From the NCBI RefSeq assembly GCF_043944905.1, contig NZ_JBIMSN010000106.1:159694-223693 (forward strand): a DNA stretch of 64,000 bases. The letters are read 5' to 3'. Origin of the DNA: Antrihabitans spumae (GTDB taxonomy: Bacteria; Actinomycetota; Actinomycetes; Mycobacteriales; Mycobacteriaceae). Below are positions 8,539-16,673 of this stretch, piece after piece. Numbering within the stretch: the stretch's first letter is position 1; every line of letters starts with the position of its first letter. The notes under the pieces are model-generated. The model ran no database searches. It saw only the letters and a list, made by a program, of their open reading frames with translations, and had not been told where the DNA came from. A program made the position numbers and the translations under genes.

Positions 8539-9465
8539 GTGGAACAGCCCGACCCCTCCACCGTCAGATTCGACGGTCCGTGGACCCATCGTGACATCCA
8601 TGCCAACGGCATCCGCTTTCATGTCGCCGAAGCCGGACCGAGCTCGACGGACGCACCGCTCATCGTCATGCTGCACGGCTTCGGCGACTTCTGGTGGTCG
8701 TGGCGGCACCAACTGACAGGCCTCGCCGAAGCAGGCTTCCGCACCGTTGCCGTCGACCTACGTGGCTACGGCGACAGCGACAAACCTCCGCGTGGCTACG
8801 ACGGCTGGACTCTCGCAGGCGACATCGCCGGACTCGTCCGCGCGCTCGGTCATACGGATGCGACCTTGCTGGGGCACGCAGACGGCGGACTCGTCTGCTG
8901 GGCGACCGCCGTACTCCATCCTCGCGTCGTCAAATCGATCGCCCTCGTCAGCTCACCGCATCCGATCGCCCTCAAGCGCGGCGTACTGCGCGACTCTCCC
9001 CAGCGGTCGGCGTGGCTGCCCAAGTTTCTGAAATACCAGGTGCCGCTACTCCCTGAGCGGAGCCTCACTCGCGACGGTGGTTTCGAGGTCGAACGTCTCC
9101 TGCGCACACGGTCGGGTCCGGCGTATCCACGCACCGCCGAGTTCACCGATGCTGCTCGCAAGATGCGGTCCGCGATCAGGATTCCAGGCGTCGCCCATTC
9201 CGCGCTGGAATATCAGCGCTGGGCATTCCGAAGCCAATGGCGAACGGACGGACGACGATTCATGGCGATCATGGACAAGCAGATCAACATCCCGGTACTG
9301 CAGATCCACGGCGATCTCGACCCGTACATCCTCGTCAACACACTCGCGCGTTGCACGAGGTGGGCACCGCGGCGTGAACTTCGCACCATCGGATCGGCCG
9401 GCCACTTCGTCCACCAGGAGCGACCCGATCAGGTGACTGCCGAAATCGTCCGGTTCGCTACGTAG
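8539..9465 (+). CDS. ephE: Alpha/beta hydrolase, EphE-type epoxide hydrolase
   Basis: Cytoplasmic alpha/beta hydrolase of 308 residues. The nucleophile elbow reads GHADGG, so the nucleophile is Asp, as in epoxide hydrolases and dehalogenases, not Ser. The oxyanion HGFG motif is near residue 48, DLRGYGDSDKP near 74, the acid HGDLDP near 258 and the base His in SAGHFVHQE near 287. Position beside the marP gene matches EphE (Rv3670). The substrate cannot be read from the sequence. It converges with marP across 24 bp. GTG start. Confidence 0.87.
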   Translation: MEQPDPSTVRFDGPWTHRDIHANGIRFHVAEAGPSSTDAPLIVMLHGFGDFWWSWRHQLTGLAEAGFRTVAVDLRGYGDSDKPPRGYDGWTLAGDIAGLVRALGHTDATLLGHADGGLVCWATAVLHPRVVKSIALVSSPHPIALKRGVLRDSPQRSAWLPKFLKYQVPLLPERSLTRDGGFEVERLLRTRSGPAYPRTAEFTDAARKMRSAIRIPGVAHSALEYQRWAFRSQWRTDGRRFMAIMDKQINIPVLQIHGDLDPYILVNTLARCTRWAPRRELRTIGSAGHFVHQERPDQVTAEIVRFAT

Positions 9466-9489
9466 CCGCTCAGCGCGTCCACGGCTCCG

Positions 9490-10680
9490 TCAGAGAATGC
9501 ACGCGCCGGTCTCGACGATCGCAGTCGCCGACGGAGCCATTTCCAACTGCTTGGACACTTCGTTCTCGGTCAGAACGAAGCCGGTGTCACTGTTGTCGAC
9601 CGCAGCACCGAATACGACCCCGAGGATGCGGCCCTGACTGTCGACTAGGGGACCGCCCGAGTTGCCCTGTCTGATAGACCCACGAACCGTGTACACCTCG
9701 CGTTCGACAGTGTCGGATCGGTAGATGTTCGGTCCGGTGAGGTCGAGCGTCTCACGGACCCTCGCCGCGCTCGCGGTGTACGGTCCGCCGCCGGGATAAC
9801 CGAGCACGATGGCGTCGGCACCGGTTCGGGCCGGTTCGGGAGCCCAGGACAGGACGGGTGCGGTGAGGCCGGGCACCGCGAGGATGGCGATGTCGACCGA
9901 CGGATCGAACAGCACGACCTGCGCAGCCAAGGGTCCGTCGGCGGTGTCGACGGCGACCTCGGTGGTGCCTGCCAGCACGTGTGCATTGGTCATGACCCGT
10001 TCGGGCGCAACGACGAAGCCCGAACCTTCGAGCGCACGCTGGCAACTCGGCGCGGTCCCACGGATACGCAGCACGCTGTCCTGCAGGGTCCGTGCGATGG
10101 GACTTTCGAGGACACTCGGATCGGGTGGTTCCACCGACGTGATCGGGGTCCGACCGAACGGACCGATCACGTCCGGCAGTCCCGAGGTATCGAGCAGTGC
10201 CGAGAATTCGCTCGGCAGTCGACGCATCCACTCCGGGGCTACTTCGTCGACCTTGCTGAGCACTGTCGAGCCACGGACCGCTGCCGCAACAGCAGGCTGC
10301 GACGACGCCGTGAGCGGCACCGCGAGCAGCCAACCCGCGACGAGTACGGCGACGGCCTGCAACACCGCACCGACGGAACTGTCGATCGCGCGCGCCGCAG
10401 GGCTGTGCATGCCGCTGCGTGCTGCGCGACCCAGGACCATACCCGCGACTTCGCCGACGATCACAAGGGTCACGATCAAGAGGACACCGACCAGCACACG
10501 CGCGCGGCCCTCGTCGACGTGGACCAGAACGTGCGGTGCGATGAGAATGCCTGCGACAGCACCGAGTACGACGCCGAGGAAGGCGAGCGCGGACGCTACA
10601 GCTCCCTGCCGCCACCCCGATGTCGCTGCCAGCAATGCGATGAGGAGGACACCGATGTCGAGCCAGTTCGACGACGTCAT
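9490..10680 (-). CDS. marP: Membrane-anchored serine protease MarP
   Basis: Periplasmic trypsin-like protease (396 residues) on a four-helix CvpA-like membrane anchor (residues about 5-125). The catalytic triad is His234 in TNAHVLAG, Asp263 in DPSVDIAIL and Ser341 in QGNSGGP. Cys213 and Cys394 sit where MarP forms its active-site-region disulfide. In M. tuberculosis MarP maintains intrabacterial pH under acid stress by acting on a peptidoglycan hydrolase; the conserved architecture and gene position suggest the same role. It is last in the nth-tlpA-nudix-marP operon and overlaps the NUDIX stop by 4 bp. Confidence 0.95.
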   Translation of the reverse strand: MTSSNWLDIGVLLIALLAATSGWRQGAVASALAFLGVVLGAVAGILIAPHVLVHVDEGRARVLVGVLLIVTLVIVGEVAGMVLGRAARSGMHSPAARAIDSSVGAVLQAVAVLVAGWLLAVPLTASSQPAVAAAVRGSTVLSKVDEVAPEWMRRLPSEFSALLDTSGLPDVIGPFGRTPITSVEPPDPSVLESPIARTLQDSVLRIRGTAPSCQRALEGSGFVVAPERVMTNAHVLAGTTEVAVDTADGPLAAQVVLFDPSVDIAILAVPGLTAPVLSWAPEPARTGADAIVLGYPGGGPYTASAARVRETLDLTGPNIYRSDTVEREVYTVRGSIRQGNSGGPLVDSQGRILGVVFGAAVDNSDTGFVLTENEVSKQLEMAPSATAIVETGACIL

Positions 10681-11453
10681 CGGTCAACCTTTCGCAGCGA
10701 CGGTGAGTCCAACTCGGGTGGCAGGACGAGCGAGTCTCCCATACCCGCTGCGGCGAGGGTGGATTCGAGATCGCGAACATCCGACCGATCCCATTCGACC
10801 TCCCAGCCGGACACAGCGAACACGCCGGCGAGAATACCGCCAGTGAAGCCCCAGACCACCATCCCGTCGACCGTGAACGCAGGCCCGAAGTAGCCGAGCG
10901 GATGCCGAACGACGAAGCGGTTGGCTGGGTCGAGCAGTGTGCTCACCGGAACCCGCACGACCCGCTCGGCTTCGGCACGATCGACGACATCGACGGAACT
11001 CGGCGTACGCCAGTAGGCGATGACAGGGGTGACGTCGAAGCGCGACGGTGGGACGTAGATGCCGGGCCACGTCGCGAGCGGTTGCACCCCGGCAGGATCG
11101 AGGCCGGTCTCTTCCTGTGCTTCCCGGAGCGCCGTCGCGATCGGACCGTCGTCGCCCGGATCCGCGCCGCCGCCGGGAAAGGCGACCTGACCGCGGTGCT
11201 GACGCAACGTCGAAGCTCGTTGTGTCAGAAGCACTTCGGCATCGGCGGGTAGTCCACCGCGCGCGTGAGGGTCGGCGTCGGCGGTGCCACCGAACAGCAC
11301 GAGGACCGCTGCCTCGCGAGCATCGGCGTCGGCGGCCGCGTAGCGGGCGAGGATGGGGTTGGTTCCCGTCGAATCCGTAGGCACCTCCTCGGCGACCCGA
11401 CGCAACCAGTCGGGCACCCCGACGTCACCCGACGGCGGCACGCTATCGGCCAT
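10677..11453 (-). CDS. NUDIX hydrolase, CoA-pyrophosphatase type
   Basis: Hydrolase of 258 residues, orthologous by position to Rv3672c. The CoA-pyrophosphatase motif LLTQRASTLRQHRGQVAFPGG stands before the NUDIX box GADPGDDGPIATALREAQEETGL (first Glu replaced by Asp, the metal-binding REAQEE intact). Expected substrate is CoA or related nucleotides, an inference from the UPF0035 motif. The start at 11453 shares one base with the upstream stop (TGATG); its own stop overlaps marP's start, so it is fully embedded in the operon. Confidence 0.88.
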   Translation of the reverse strand: MADSVPPSGDVGVPDWLRRVAEEVPTDSTGTNPILARYAAADADAREAAVLVLFGGTADADPHARGGLPADAEVLLTQRASTLRQHRGQVAFPGGGADPGDDGPIATALREAQEETGLDPAGVQPLATWPGIYVPPSRFDVTPVIAYWRTPSSVDVVDRAEAERVVRVPVSTLLDPANRFVVRHPLGYFGPAFTVDGMVVWGFTGGILAGVFAVSGWEVEWDRSDVRDLESTLAAAGMGDSLVLPPELDSPSLRKVDR

Positions 11454-12091
11454 CACGCTGCGACACCGAGATTCTCGGCGACGACGTTTGCGATTTCGTC
11501 GACACTGGTGAATGGCTTGACGACCACCTTGGCAACGGACCCGTCCGCGCGTAGAAGGACCGATACGGGCAGCACCGGCGGCGCCCCGACCGCGGTCCTT
11601 ACCCGCAGTGCGGCGTCCTGCACCCCTGGCAGGCGCACCGCCAGATCCGCAAGTCGTGCCAACGCCATCTCCTCGTTCGTGTCGGAGTGCACGGTCAGCA
11701 CGTTCACCGACAGCTTCGCGCGCTCCGCGTATTCCTGCAGTATGGGCAACTCGTCTGCACATGGTGCACACCAGTACGCCCACAGGTTGAGCAGGGTCGG
11801 CGTGCCGGCGAGCGCAGCGCCGAGATCGACCGTCGTTCCGTCCGTGAGGCAACTCAGCGTGATGCCGTCGAGTGGACCCGATGTCGGGCTGGAGCCTGGC
11901 TGCGGCCTAGGGCATTGGAGTAGCGCTGCTGCGGTTCGCGACGGACCGAGGTCGGTATCGGAGGTGACTCCGGACGAAGGCGGGGTGCGCTGCACGGTCG
12001 GGTCCGGCTCGGCGTTTCGTGGCCACAGCGCGACCACCAACCCCACGACCACGACGAGAACAGCAAGCGACCACCTGCCGGAGTTCGACAT
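11453..12091 (-). CDS. TlpA/ResA-like membrane thioredoxin
   Basis: Membrane-tethered thiol-disulfide oxidoreductase of 212 residues facing the outside. One N-terminal membrane segment (residues 7-23) is followed by a Pro/Ser-rich linker and a thioredoxin-like domain with the active-site WCAPC (Cys108, Cys111). Extra cysteines at 60 and 81 could form a structural disulfide. I chose the ATG at 12091 because it has GAGGTGAGG upstream; an alternative ATG at 12118 would overlap nth. Gene position equals Rv3673c. A partner protein is unknown. Confidence 0.88.
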   Translation of the reverse strand: MSNSGRWSLAVLVVVVGLVVALWPRNAEPDPTVQRTPPSSGVTSDTDLGPSRTAAALLQCPRPQPGSSPTSGPLDGITLSCLTDGTTVDLGAALAGTPTLLNLWAYWCAPCADELPILQEYAERAKLSVNVLTVHSDTNEEMALARLADLAVRLPGVQDAALRVRTAVGAPPVLPVSVLLRADGSVAKVVVKPFTSVDEIANVVAENLGVAA

Positions 12092-12098
12092 CCTCACC

Positions 12099-12884
12099 TC
12101 ACAAGCCGGCCATCGCAAGCAGGTGCTCGAGTTCGGGACCCTTCACCAACTTGGCAGCGGTCTCCTTGTCCGTCGGCCCGAGTCCGTAGGAGGGGCAGTC
12201 CTTGGCAAGCACGCAGACACCGCAGGCAGGCTTCTTCGCATGGCAGACCCGCCGACCGTGGAAGATCACGCGATGCGAGAGCAAAGTCCACTCCTTGCGC
12301 TCGATCAATTCGCCGATCGCGTGCTCGACCTTGACCGGGTCCTCTTCCTTCGTCCACGCCCAGCGCCGAACCAGCCGACCGAAGTGGGTGTCGACCGTGA
12401 TGCCCGGGACGTCGAACGCGTTGCCGAGGATTACGTTCGCCGTCTTGCGGCCGATGCCTGGCAGCGTGACCAGTTCGGCGAGAGTGTGCGGGAGCTCACC
12501 GTCGAAGCGCTCGAGCACGGCCTGACCCAGCCCGATGAGCGAGCTCGTCTTGTTCCGATAGAACCCGGTCGGCCGGATCAACTCCTCGAGCTCGAGGCGG
12601 TCAGCGGTGGCGTAATCGCGGGCAGTCTTGTACTTCGCGAAAACGGGCGGCGTCGTCTCGTTGACCTTCTTGTCCGTGCATTGCGCGGAAAGTACTGTCG
12701 CGACTGCTAATTCGAGCGGTGTCGTGAAATCCAGTTCGCAGTAGACGTGCGGAAACGCTTCGGAAAGGCGGCGGTTCATCCTCCGCGCGCGTCGTACAAG
12801 GCCGAGTCGAGTCTCTTCGCCCTTCGGCTTCGACGATGCCGCGCCTGCGCCGGCGGATTCGGTGTTCGATTCGGTGGCTCGCAC
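12099..12884 (-). CDS. nth: Endonuclease III
   Basis: Base-excision-repair DNA glycosylase/AP lyase for oxidised pyrimidines, 261 residues. The helix-hairpin-helix LPGIGRKTAN contains catalytic Lys147, Asp165 lies in VDTHFGR, and the 4Fe-4S cluster ligands are Cys214, Cys221, Cys224 and Cys230 (spacing 6-2-5). The first 25 or so residues are a low-complexity extension. It is the promoter-proximal gene of the operon and lies divergently from the small membrane gene before crp. Confidence 0.96.
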   Translation of the reverse strand: MRATESNTESAGAGAASSKPKGEETRLGLVRRARRMNRRLSEAFPHVYCELDFTTPLELAVATVLSAQCTDKKVNETTPPVFAKYKTARDYATADRLELEELIRPTGFYRNKTSSLIGLGQAVLERFDGELPHTLAELVTLPGIGRKTANVILGNAFDVPGITVDTHFGRLVRRWAWTKEEDPVKVEHAIGELIERKEWTLLSHRVIFHGRRVCHAKKPACGVCVLAKDCPSYGLGPTDKETAAKLVKGPELEHLLAMAGL

Positions 12885-12964
12885 CTCATAACTGTACGGA
12901 TACGACCGACAAGAAAATCCGTGCCGTGTTCGTTCTGAGACCTTCGCCGTGTTTACTCACCGGT

Positions 12965-13237
12965 ATGCAAGGACTCGCTGTGGTGCTCTTCCCGGTGCTG
13001 CTCATGCTGTTTGCGCTCGCCATGGAACGTGTCGAGTTTCGCCTGAGCCGCCTCAACGTCCGCGAACAAGAGGTCCAAGAGTTCCTCGACACCGCCAGCA
13101 AAGCCGAGGTCGCATCGCTGGCCAAGGTCAGCATGCCTGTCGCACTCGCTCGCTTCCACCGCCGTCGCAATCGTGGCGACGGACAACGCACCCGCGCTGC
13201 CGGCGCCCGCCTCCTCAGTGTCCGAAAGGCCAGCTGA
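12965..13237 (+). CDS. Small membrane protein (Rv3675-like position)
   Basis: Unknown protein of 90 residues: one N-terminal membrane segment LAVVLFPVLLMLFALAM, then a cytoplasmic helix rich in Arg/Glu (VEFRLSRLNVREQEVQEFL) and a basic tail. Position between nth and crp is that of Rv3675. The ATG at 12965 is chosen because it places the hydrophobic segment directly at the start; no strong ribosome site precedes it, so translation could be leaderless. No functional motif is visible. Confidence 0.7.
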   Translation: MQGLAVVLFPVLLMLFALAMERVEFRLSRLNVREQEVQEFLDTASKAEVASLAKVSMPVALARFHRRRNRGDGQRTRAAGARLLSVRKAS

Positions 13238-13264
13238 GCAGGCACAACCCCCGGCTTCAGTAAA

Positions 13265-13283
13265 GTCCGAACACGGTTCGGAC
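13265..13283. promoter_or_regulatory. Perfect 8-3-8 palindrome upstream of crp
   Basis: GTCCGAAC-ACG-GTTCGGAC, perfect arms of eight bases. It lies 27 bp after the stop of the small membrane gene and 106 bp before the crp start. No T-tract follows, so an operator is as likely as a terminator. Confidence 0.45.
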
Positions 13284-13312
13284 ACATCGGCGCGGCGATT
13301 CCTTGTGCGGTA

Positions 13313-13328
13313 AGTGGCCTCTGTCACT
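13313..13328 (+). promoter_or_regulatory. Candidate CRP/GlxR site in crp promoter
   Basis: AGTGG-N6-TCACT resembles the actinobacterial CRP consensus TGTGA-N6-TCACA, keeping GTG and TCAC at the right spacing. It lies 60 bp upstream of the crp start codon, so autoregulation is possible. Match quality is moderate. Confidence 0.35.
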
Positions 13329-13388
13329 ACGGTTGGAGCCGTGCGAAGTAGACTGCACTTTCAACTTCTGCCCTCATAAGGAGCACAC

Positions 13389-14063
13389 GTGGACGAGGCC
13401 CTGGCCAGAGCCGGCATCTTCCAAGGCGTCGAGCCCTCGGCCGTAGCTGCGTTGAGCCAGCAGCTGCACCCGGTCGATTTCCCGCGCGGACATGTCATCT
13501 TCAACGAAGGTGAACCGGGCGACCGCCTTTACATCATCGTTTCCGGCAAGGTGAAGCTTGGCCGCCGATCCCCAGACGGACGCGAAAATCTGCTCTACAT
13601 CATGGGACCGTCGGACATGTTCGGCGAACTGTCGATCTTCGACCCCGGCCCGCGCACCTCGACGGCAACCACCGTCACCGAGGTTCGGGCGGTCAGCATG
13701 GACCGCGACGCACTCAAGGAGTGGATCGATCAGCGACCCGAGATCGCGGAGCAGTTGCTGCGCGTCCTCGCTCGCAGGTTGCGTCGCACCAACAACAACC
13801 TGGCAGACCTGATCTTCACCGACGTGCCCGGCCGTGTCGCAAAAGCGTTGCTGCAGCTCGCACAACGCTTCGGCACCCAGGAAGCCGGCTCGCTGCGGGT
13901 CACACACGACCTCACGCAGGAAGAGATCGCTCAGCTTGTCGGCGCTTCCCGCGAGACCGTCAACAAAGCGCTTGCAGACTTCGCACATCGCGGATGGCTG
14001 CGCCTCGAAGGCAAGAGCGTTCTCATCTCGGACTCCGAGCGTCTGGCACGCCGAGCAAGATAA
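13389..14063 (+). CDS. crp: CRP/GlxR-family global cAMP-responsive regulator
   Basis: DNA-binding regulator of 224 residues, orthologous by sequence style and position to Rv3676/GlxR. The N-terminal cyclic-nucleotide domain has the phosphate-binding cassette FGELSIFDPGPRTSTATT (residues about 77-95), a long dimer helix (about 110-140) and a C-terminal winged helix with recognition helix in IAQLVGASRETVNKAL. GTG start with AAGGAG upstream. GlxR proteins control carbon metabolism and respiration genes. It converges with the metallo-hydrolase gene, with a compound palindrome filling the gap. Confidence 0.95.
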   Translation: MDEALARAGIFQGVEPSAVAALSQQLHPVDFPRGHVIFNEGEPGDRLYIIVSGKVKLGRRSPDGRENLLYIMGPSDMFGELSIFDPGPRTSTATTVTEVRAVSMDRDALKEWIDQRPEIAEQLLRVLARRLRRTNNNLADLIFTDVPGRVAKALLQLAQRFGTQEAGSLRVTHDLTQEEIAQLVGASRETVNKALADFAHRGWLRLEGKSVLISDSERLARRAR

Positions 14064-14064
14064 G

Positions 14065-14126
14065 GGCGCTTCGCGCCTCGTGCGTCCTTTCGGTGGGTCC
14101 GCCCGCCGAAAGGACGCACGAGTGCG
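14065..14126. repeat. Compound palindrome copy 2 (fills crp/metallo-hydrolase gap)
   Basis: Mini-hairpin GGCGC-TTC-GCGCC at 14065-14077 begins one base after the crp stop codon. The long palindrome at 14077-14122 has 21-bp arms with a single G-T pair; it is of the GTGCGTC type. The element ends four bases before the other gene's stop (14127-14129). Confidence 0.93.
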
Positions 14127-14906
14127 TTAGCGCCTGAGGTAATCCAGTTGCGCCTTGACCGAGCTGCGCGCTGCTGGCCACAGCTTCTTGTCGATGTCGG
14201 CATACACGTGCCGCACGACCTGCATGGGCTTCGCGTCGGCACCCAACACGTCCAGCGCGGCCTGTACCTGCTCCAGTCGTTGTTTGCGGTGTGCAAGGTA
14301 CTCACGCGCGACGGCCGCCGCATCGGGACGATCCGGACCATGCGCAGGCAAGAGCACTCGACCTTCGCCGACTTCGGCGAGGACGTCGAGCGAGCGCAGA
14401 TAGTCGGCGAGCGTGCCGTCGCGAGTGTCGATGACCGTCGTTCCGCGGCCGAGGATCGTGTCCCCGGTCAGTACGGCGTCGTCGAGCACGAAGCTCACGG
14501 AGTCGCCGGTATGGCCCGGTGTCACCCGCACCTCGATCCGTAGACCCGCTGCCTCGACGATCTCACCGTCACGTAGCGGCACCGTCGATTTGTGCAGGAA
14601 CTTCGGGTCCACCGACCGCACAGGGCTGTCGGTGAGCTTCCTGTGGCGTTTCAGTCCGCCGGTGTGATCGAAATGTCGATGGGTGATCAGCGTCATCGCG
14701 ACCGGGGCGGACTCGGCGATCAGATTGATGTGGGCTTTGTCCCGCGGACCAGGGTCCACCACAACACATTCGGCGCTGTCGGGCGCACGCAAGATCCAGG
14801 TGTTGGTGCCGTCGAGAGTCATCTTGCCCGGATTGTCGGCCAACAGCACCGCAGCCGTCGGCGTTACCTGCCGCAGCCGGCCGTACGCGGGATGCTCGAG
14901 GACCAC
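14127..14906 (-). CDS. Metallo-beta-lactamase-fold hydrolase (Rv3677c-like)
   Basis: Hydrolase of 259 residues with the metal motif THRHFDH (His76, His78, Asp80, His81), a second ligand in TPGHTGDS and Asp in LTGDTILG. A C-terminal winged-helix-like region (about 205-259) is typical of the lactamase-B2/ribonuclease-like group. GTG at 14906 is preferred: a perfect AGGAGG lies nine bases upstream and the product then starts MVLEHPAYGRLR as in mycobacterial homologues. It follows the RidA gene by 16 bp. Substrate unknown. Confidence 0.9.
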   Translation of the reverse strand: MVLEHPAYGRLRQVTPTAAVLLADNPGKMTLDGTNTWILRAPDSAECVVVDPGPRDKAHINLIAESAPVAMTLITHRHFDHTGGLKRHRKLTDSPVRSVDPKFLHKSTVPLRDGEIVEAAGLRIEVRVTPGHTGDSVSFVLDDAVLTGDTILGRGTTVIDTRDGTLADYLRSLDVLAEVGEGRVLLPAHGPDRPDAAAVAREYLAHRKQRLEQVQAALDVLGADAKPMQVVRHVYADIDKKLWPAARSSVKAQLDYLRR

Positions 14907-14922
14907 CCTCGCCCACCTCCTG

Positions 14923-15381
14923 TTAGGAAACCTCGACGATGAGTTCGACCTCGACCGGCGCACCGAGCGGGAGTTCGGCGACCCCGACGGCGGACCGCGC
15001 GTGAATGCCTGCGTCACCGAACACTTCACCGAAGAATTCCGACGCACCGTTGACGACGCCCGGCTGACCCGTGAAGCCTTCCGCGGAGGCGACGAAGCCG
15101 ACGACCTTGACGATCCGCACGATCGCATCGAGACCGACGAGGTTGTCGATCGCGGCGAGCGCGTTGAGCGCACAGGCACGAGCGGCTGCCTTGGCCTCGT
15201 CGGCGTCGACCTCGGCACCGACTTTGCCCGTCGAACTCAACGCACCGTCGACGAACGGGAGTTGGCCCGAGGTGTACACCAGCGAGCCCGTACGGATTGC
15301 GGGGATATACGCCGCAACGGGTTTCGCGACCGGCGGAAGCGCGATGTCGAGCTCTGCAAGGCGTTCGGTCCAGGTACCCAT
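14923..15381 (-). CDS. RidA/YjgF-family protein
   Basis: Protein of 152 residues of the Rid family, whose members remove reactive enamine/imine intermediates of amino acid metabolism. Seen are the N-terminal VYTSGQLPFVDG and the C-terminal VGVAELPLGAPVEVELIVEV. The key Arg of true RidA (in RSAV near residue 130) is at the expected place. It sits between DUF4177 and metallo-hydrolase genes, as in Rv3678c. Function in this operon is not known. Confidence 0.9.
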   Translation of the reverse strand: MGTWTERLAELDIALPPVAKPVAAYIPAIRTGSLVYTSGQLPFVDGALSSTGKVGAEVDADEAKAAARACALNALAAIDNLVGLDAIVRIVKVVGFVASAEGFTGQPGVVNGASEFFGEVFGDAGIHARSAVGVAELPLGAPVEVELIVEVS

Positions 15382-15386
15382 CCGAC

Positions 15387-15551
15387 TCAGCCCTTCGGAC
15401 GCTTCAGGTAGGCGACGTGCTGCTCACCGGTCGGGCCTGGCAGCACGGTGACGAGTTCCCAGCCATCGGAACCCCATTGGTCGAGAATTTGCTTGGTTAC
15501 GTGGGTGAGCAACGGAACGGTCGCGTACTCCCAGGTGGTCAATTCACTCAT
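15387..15551 (-). CDS. DUF4177 small protein
   Basis: Protein of 54 residues starting MSELTTWEYATVPLLTHVTK and containing the DUF4177 signature WGSDGWELVTVLP with a short C-terminal basic tail. It lies five bases upstream of the RidA gene, at the head of the three-gene operon, equivalent to Rv3678A. Too short for confident function; likely a single alpha/beta unit that oligomerises. Confidence 0.85.
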   Translation of the reverse strand: MSELTTWEYATVPLLTHVTKQILDQWGSDGWELVTVLPGPTGEQHVAYLKRPKG

Positions 15552-15638
15552 GTCGCTGAGGGTAGACGCCTTCGCCTCGTGTATGCGGATTCCCCCATCG
15601 GTCCGCTCGTTCGACAGACCTAGTTATAGGCTCGTGAC

Positions 15639-16673
15639 GTGTCTTCAACAGAGAATCCGCTCGAGGTGGACAACCCACTCGAGGACAGGTGGCCTGCGAA
15701 AGCCGAGAGGGCCCGATTGCACTTCGTATCGGGCAAAGGCGGCACCGGTAAATCCACTGTCGCGGCCGCCCTTGCGCTTACGCTCGCAGCAGGCGGCCGA
15801 CGGGTGCTGCTCGTCGAAGTCGAGGGTAGGCAGGGTATCGCCCAACTCTTCGACGTTCCGCCACTCCCTCCGACCGAGACCAAGATTGCGACGGCCGATG
15901 GTGGCGGCGAGGTCTATGCGCTGCCGATCGAAACCGAGCATGCGTTCCTCGAGTATCTCGACATGTTCTACAACCTCGGGTTCGCCGGACGCGCGATGAA
16001 GCGAATGGGTGCGATCGAGTTCGTGACCACCCTCGCGCCGGGCCTGCGCGACGTGATTCTCACCGGCAAGATCAAGGAATGTGTGATCAGGACCGACAAC
16101 GCCGGTAAGCGCGTCTACGACGAGGTCGTCGTCGATTCGCCGCCGACCGGCCGCATCACGACGTTCCTCGACGTCACCAAGGCCATGGCCGACCTCGCTG
16201 CAGGCGGTCCCGTCGCCTCGCAGAGCGAAGGGGTTGTGACTCTGCTGCATTCACCCGACACCGTGGTTCACCTCGTGACCCTGCTGGAAGCCCTTCCGGT
16301 CCAGGAAACCGCGGACGCGATCGCCGACCTCACCGCGGCCGACCTGCAGGTCGCGACAGTGATCGTCAACCGCGCATCGCAGGGAATCCTGGTGAAGGAC
16401 GTTCGCGAGAACGCCGCGCGAGGCGAGATCGACAGCGCCGCAGTGCGCGAGAGTCTCCAGGCGGCCGGTATCGAACTGTCGGACAAGGACTTCGAAGGCC
16501 TCATCACCGAGACGATCGAACACTCGTCGACGTTGCAGAGCCAGGACGACGCGGCAAGCGAGCTCGACAAGGTCGATGTCGCCAGGCTGCACCTTCCGGC
16601 GCTTGCCGAAGGTGTCGATCTCGGCGGACTGTACGAATTGGCGGCACGGTTGAGCGAACAGGGTGTGCGATGA
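15639..16673 (+). CDS. bagA: ArsA/Get3-like ATPase subunit BagA
   Basis: Soluble P-loop ATPase of 344 residues, orthologue of Rv3679. The deviant Walker A SGKGGTGKST spans 31-40; switch regions follow, with VVVDSPPTGR near 165-174. It lacks the metal-binding cysteines of ArsA arsenite pumps. In M. tuberculosis Rv3679-Rv3680 form a two-subunit complex that protects against glycerol-related stress. It overlaps bagB by four bases (ATGA), so equal synthesis is expected. GTG start. It is divergent from the DUF4177 operon. Confidence 0.9.
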   Translation: MSSTENPLEVDNPLEDRWPAKAERARLHFVSGKGGTGKSTVAAALALTLAAGGRRVLLVEVEGRQGIAQLFDVPPLPPTETKIATADGGGEVYALPIETEHAFLEYLDMFYNLGFAGRAMKRMGAIEFVTTLAPGLRDVILTGKIKECVIRTDNAGKRVYDEVVVDSPPTGRITTFLDVTKAMADLAAGGPVASQSEGVVTLLHSPDTVVHLVTLLEALPVQETADAIADLTAADLQVATVIVNRASQGILVKDVRENAARGEIDSAAVRESLQAAGIELSDKDFEGLITETIEHSSTLQSQDDAASELDKVDVARLHLPALAEGVDLGGLYELAARLSEQGVR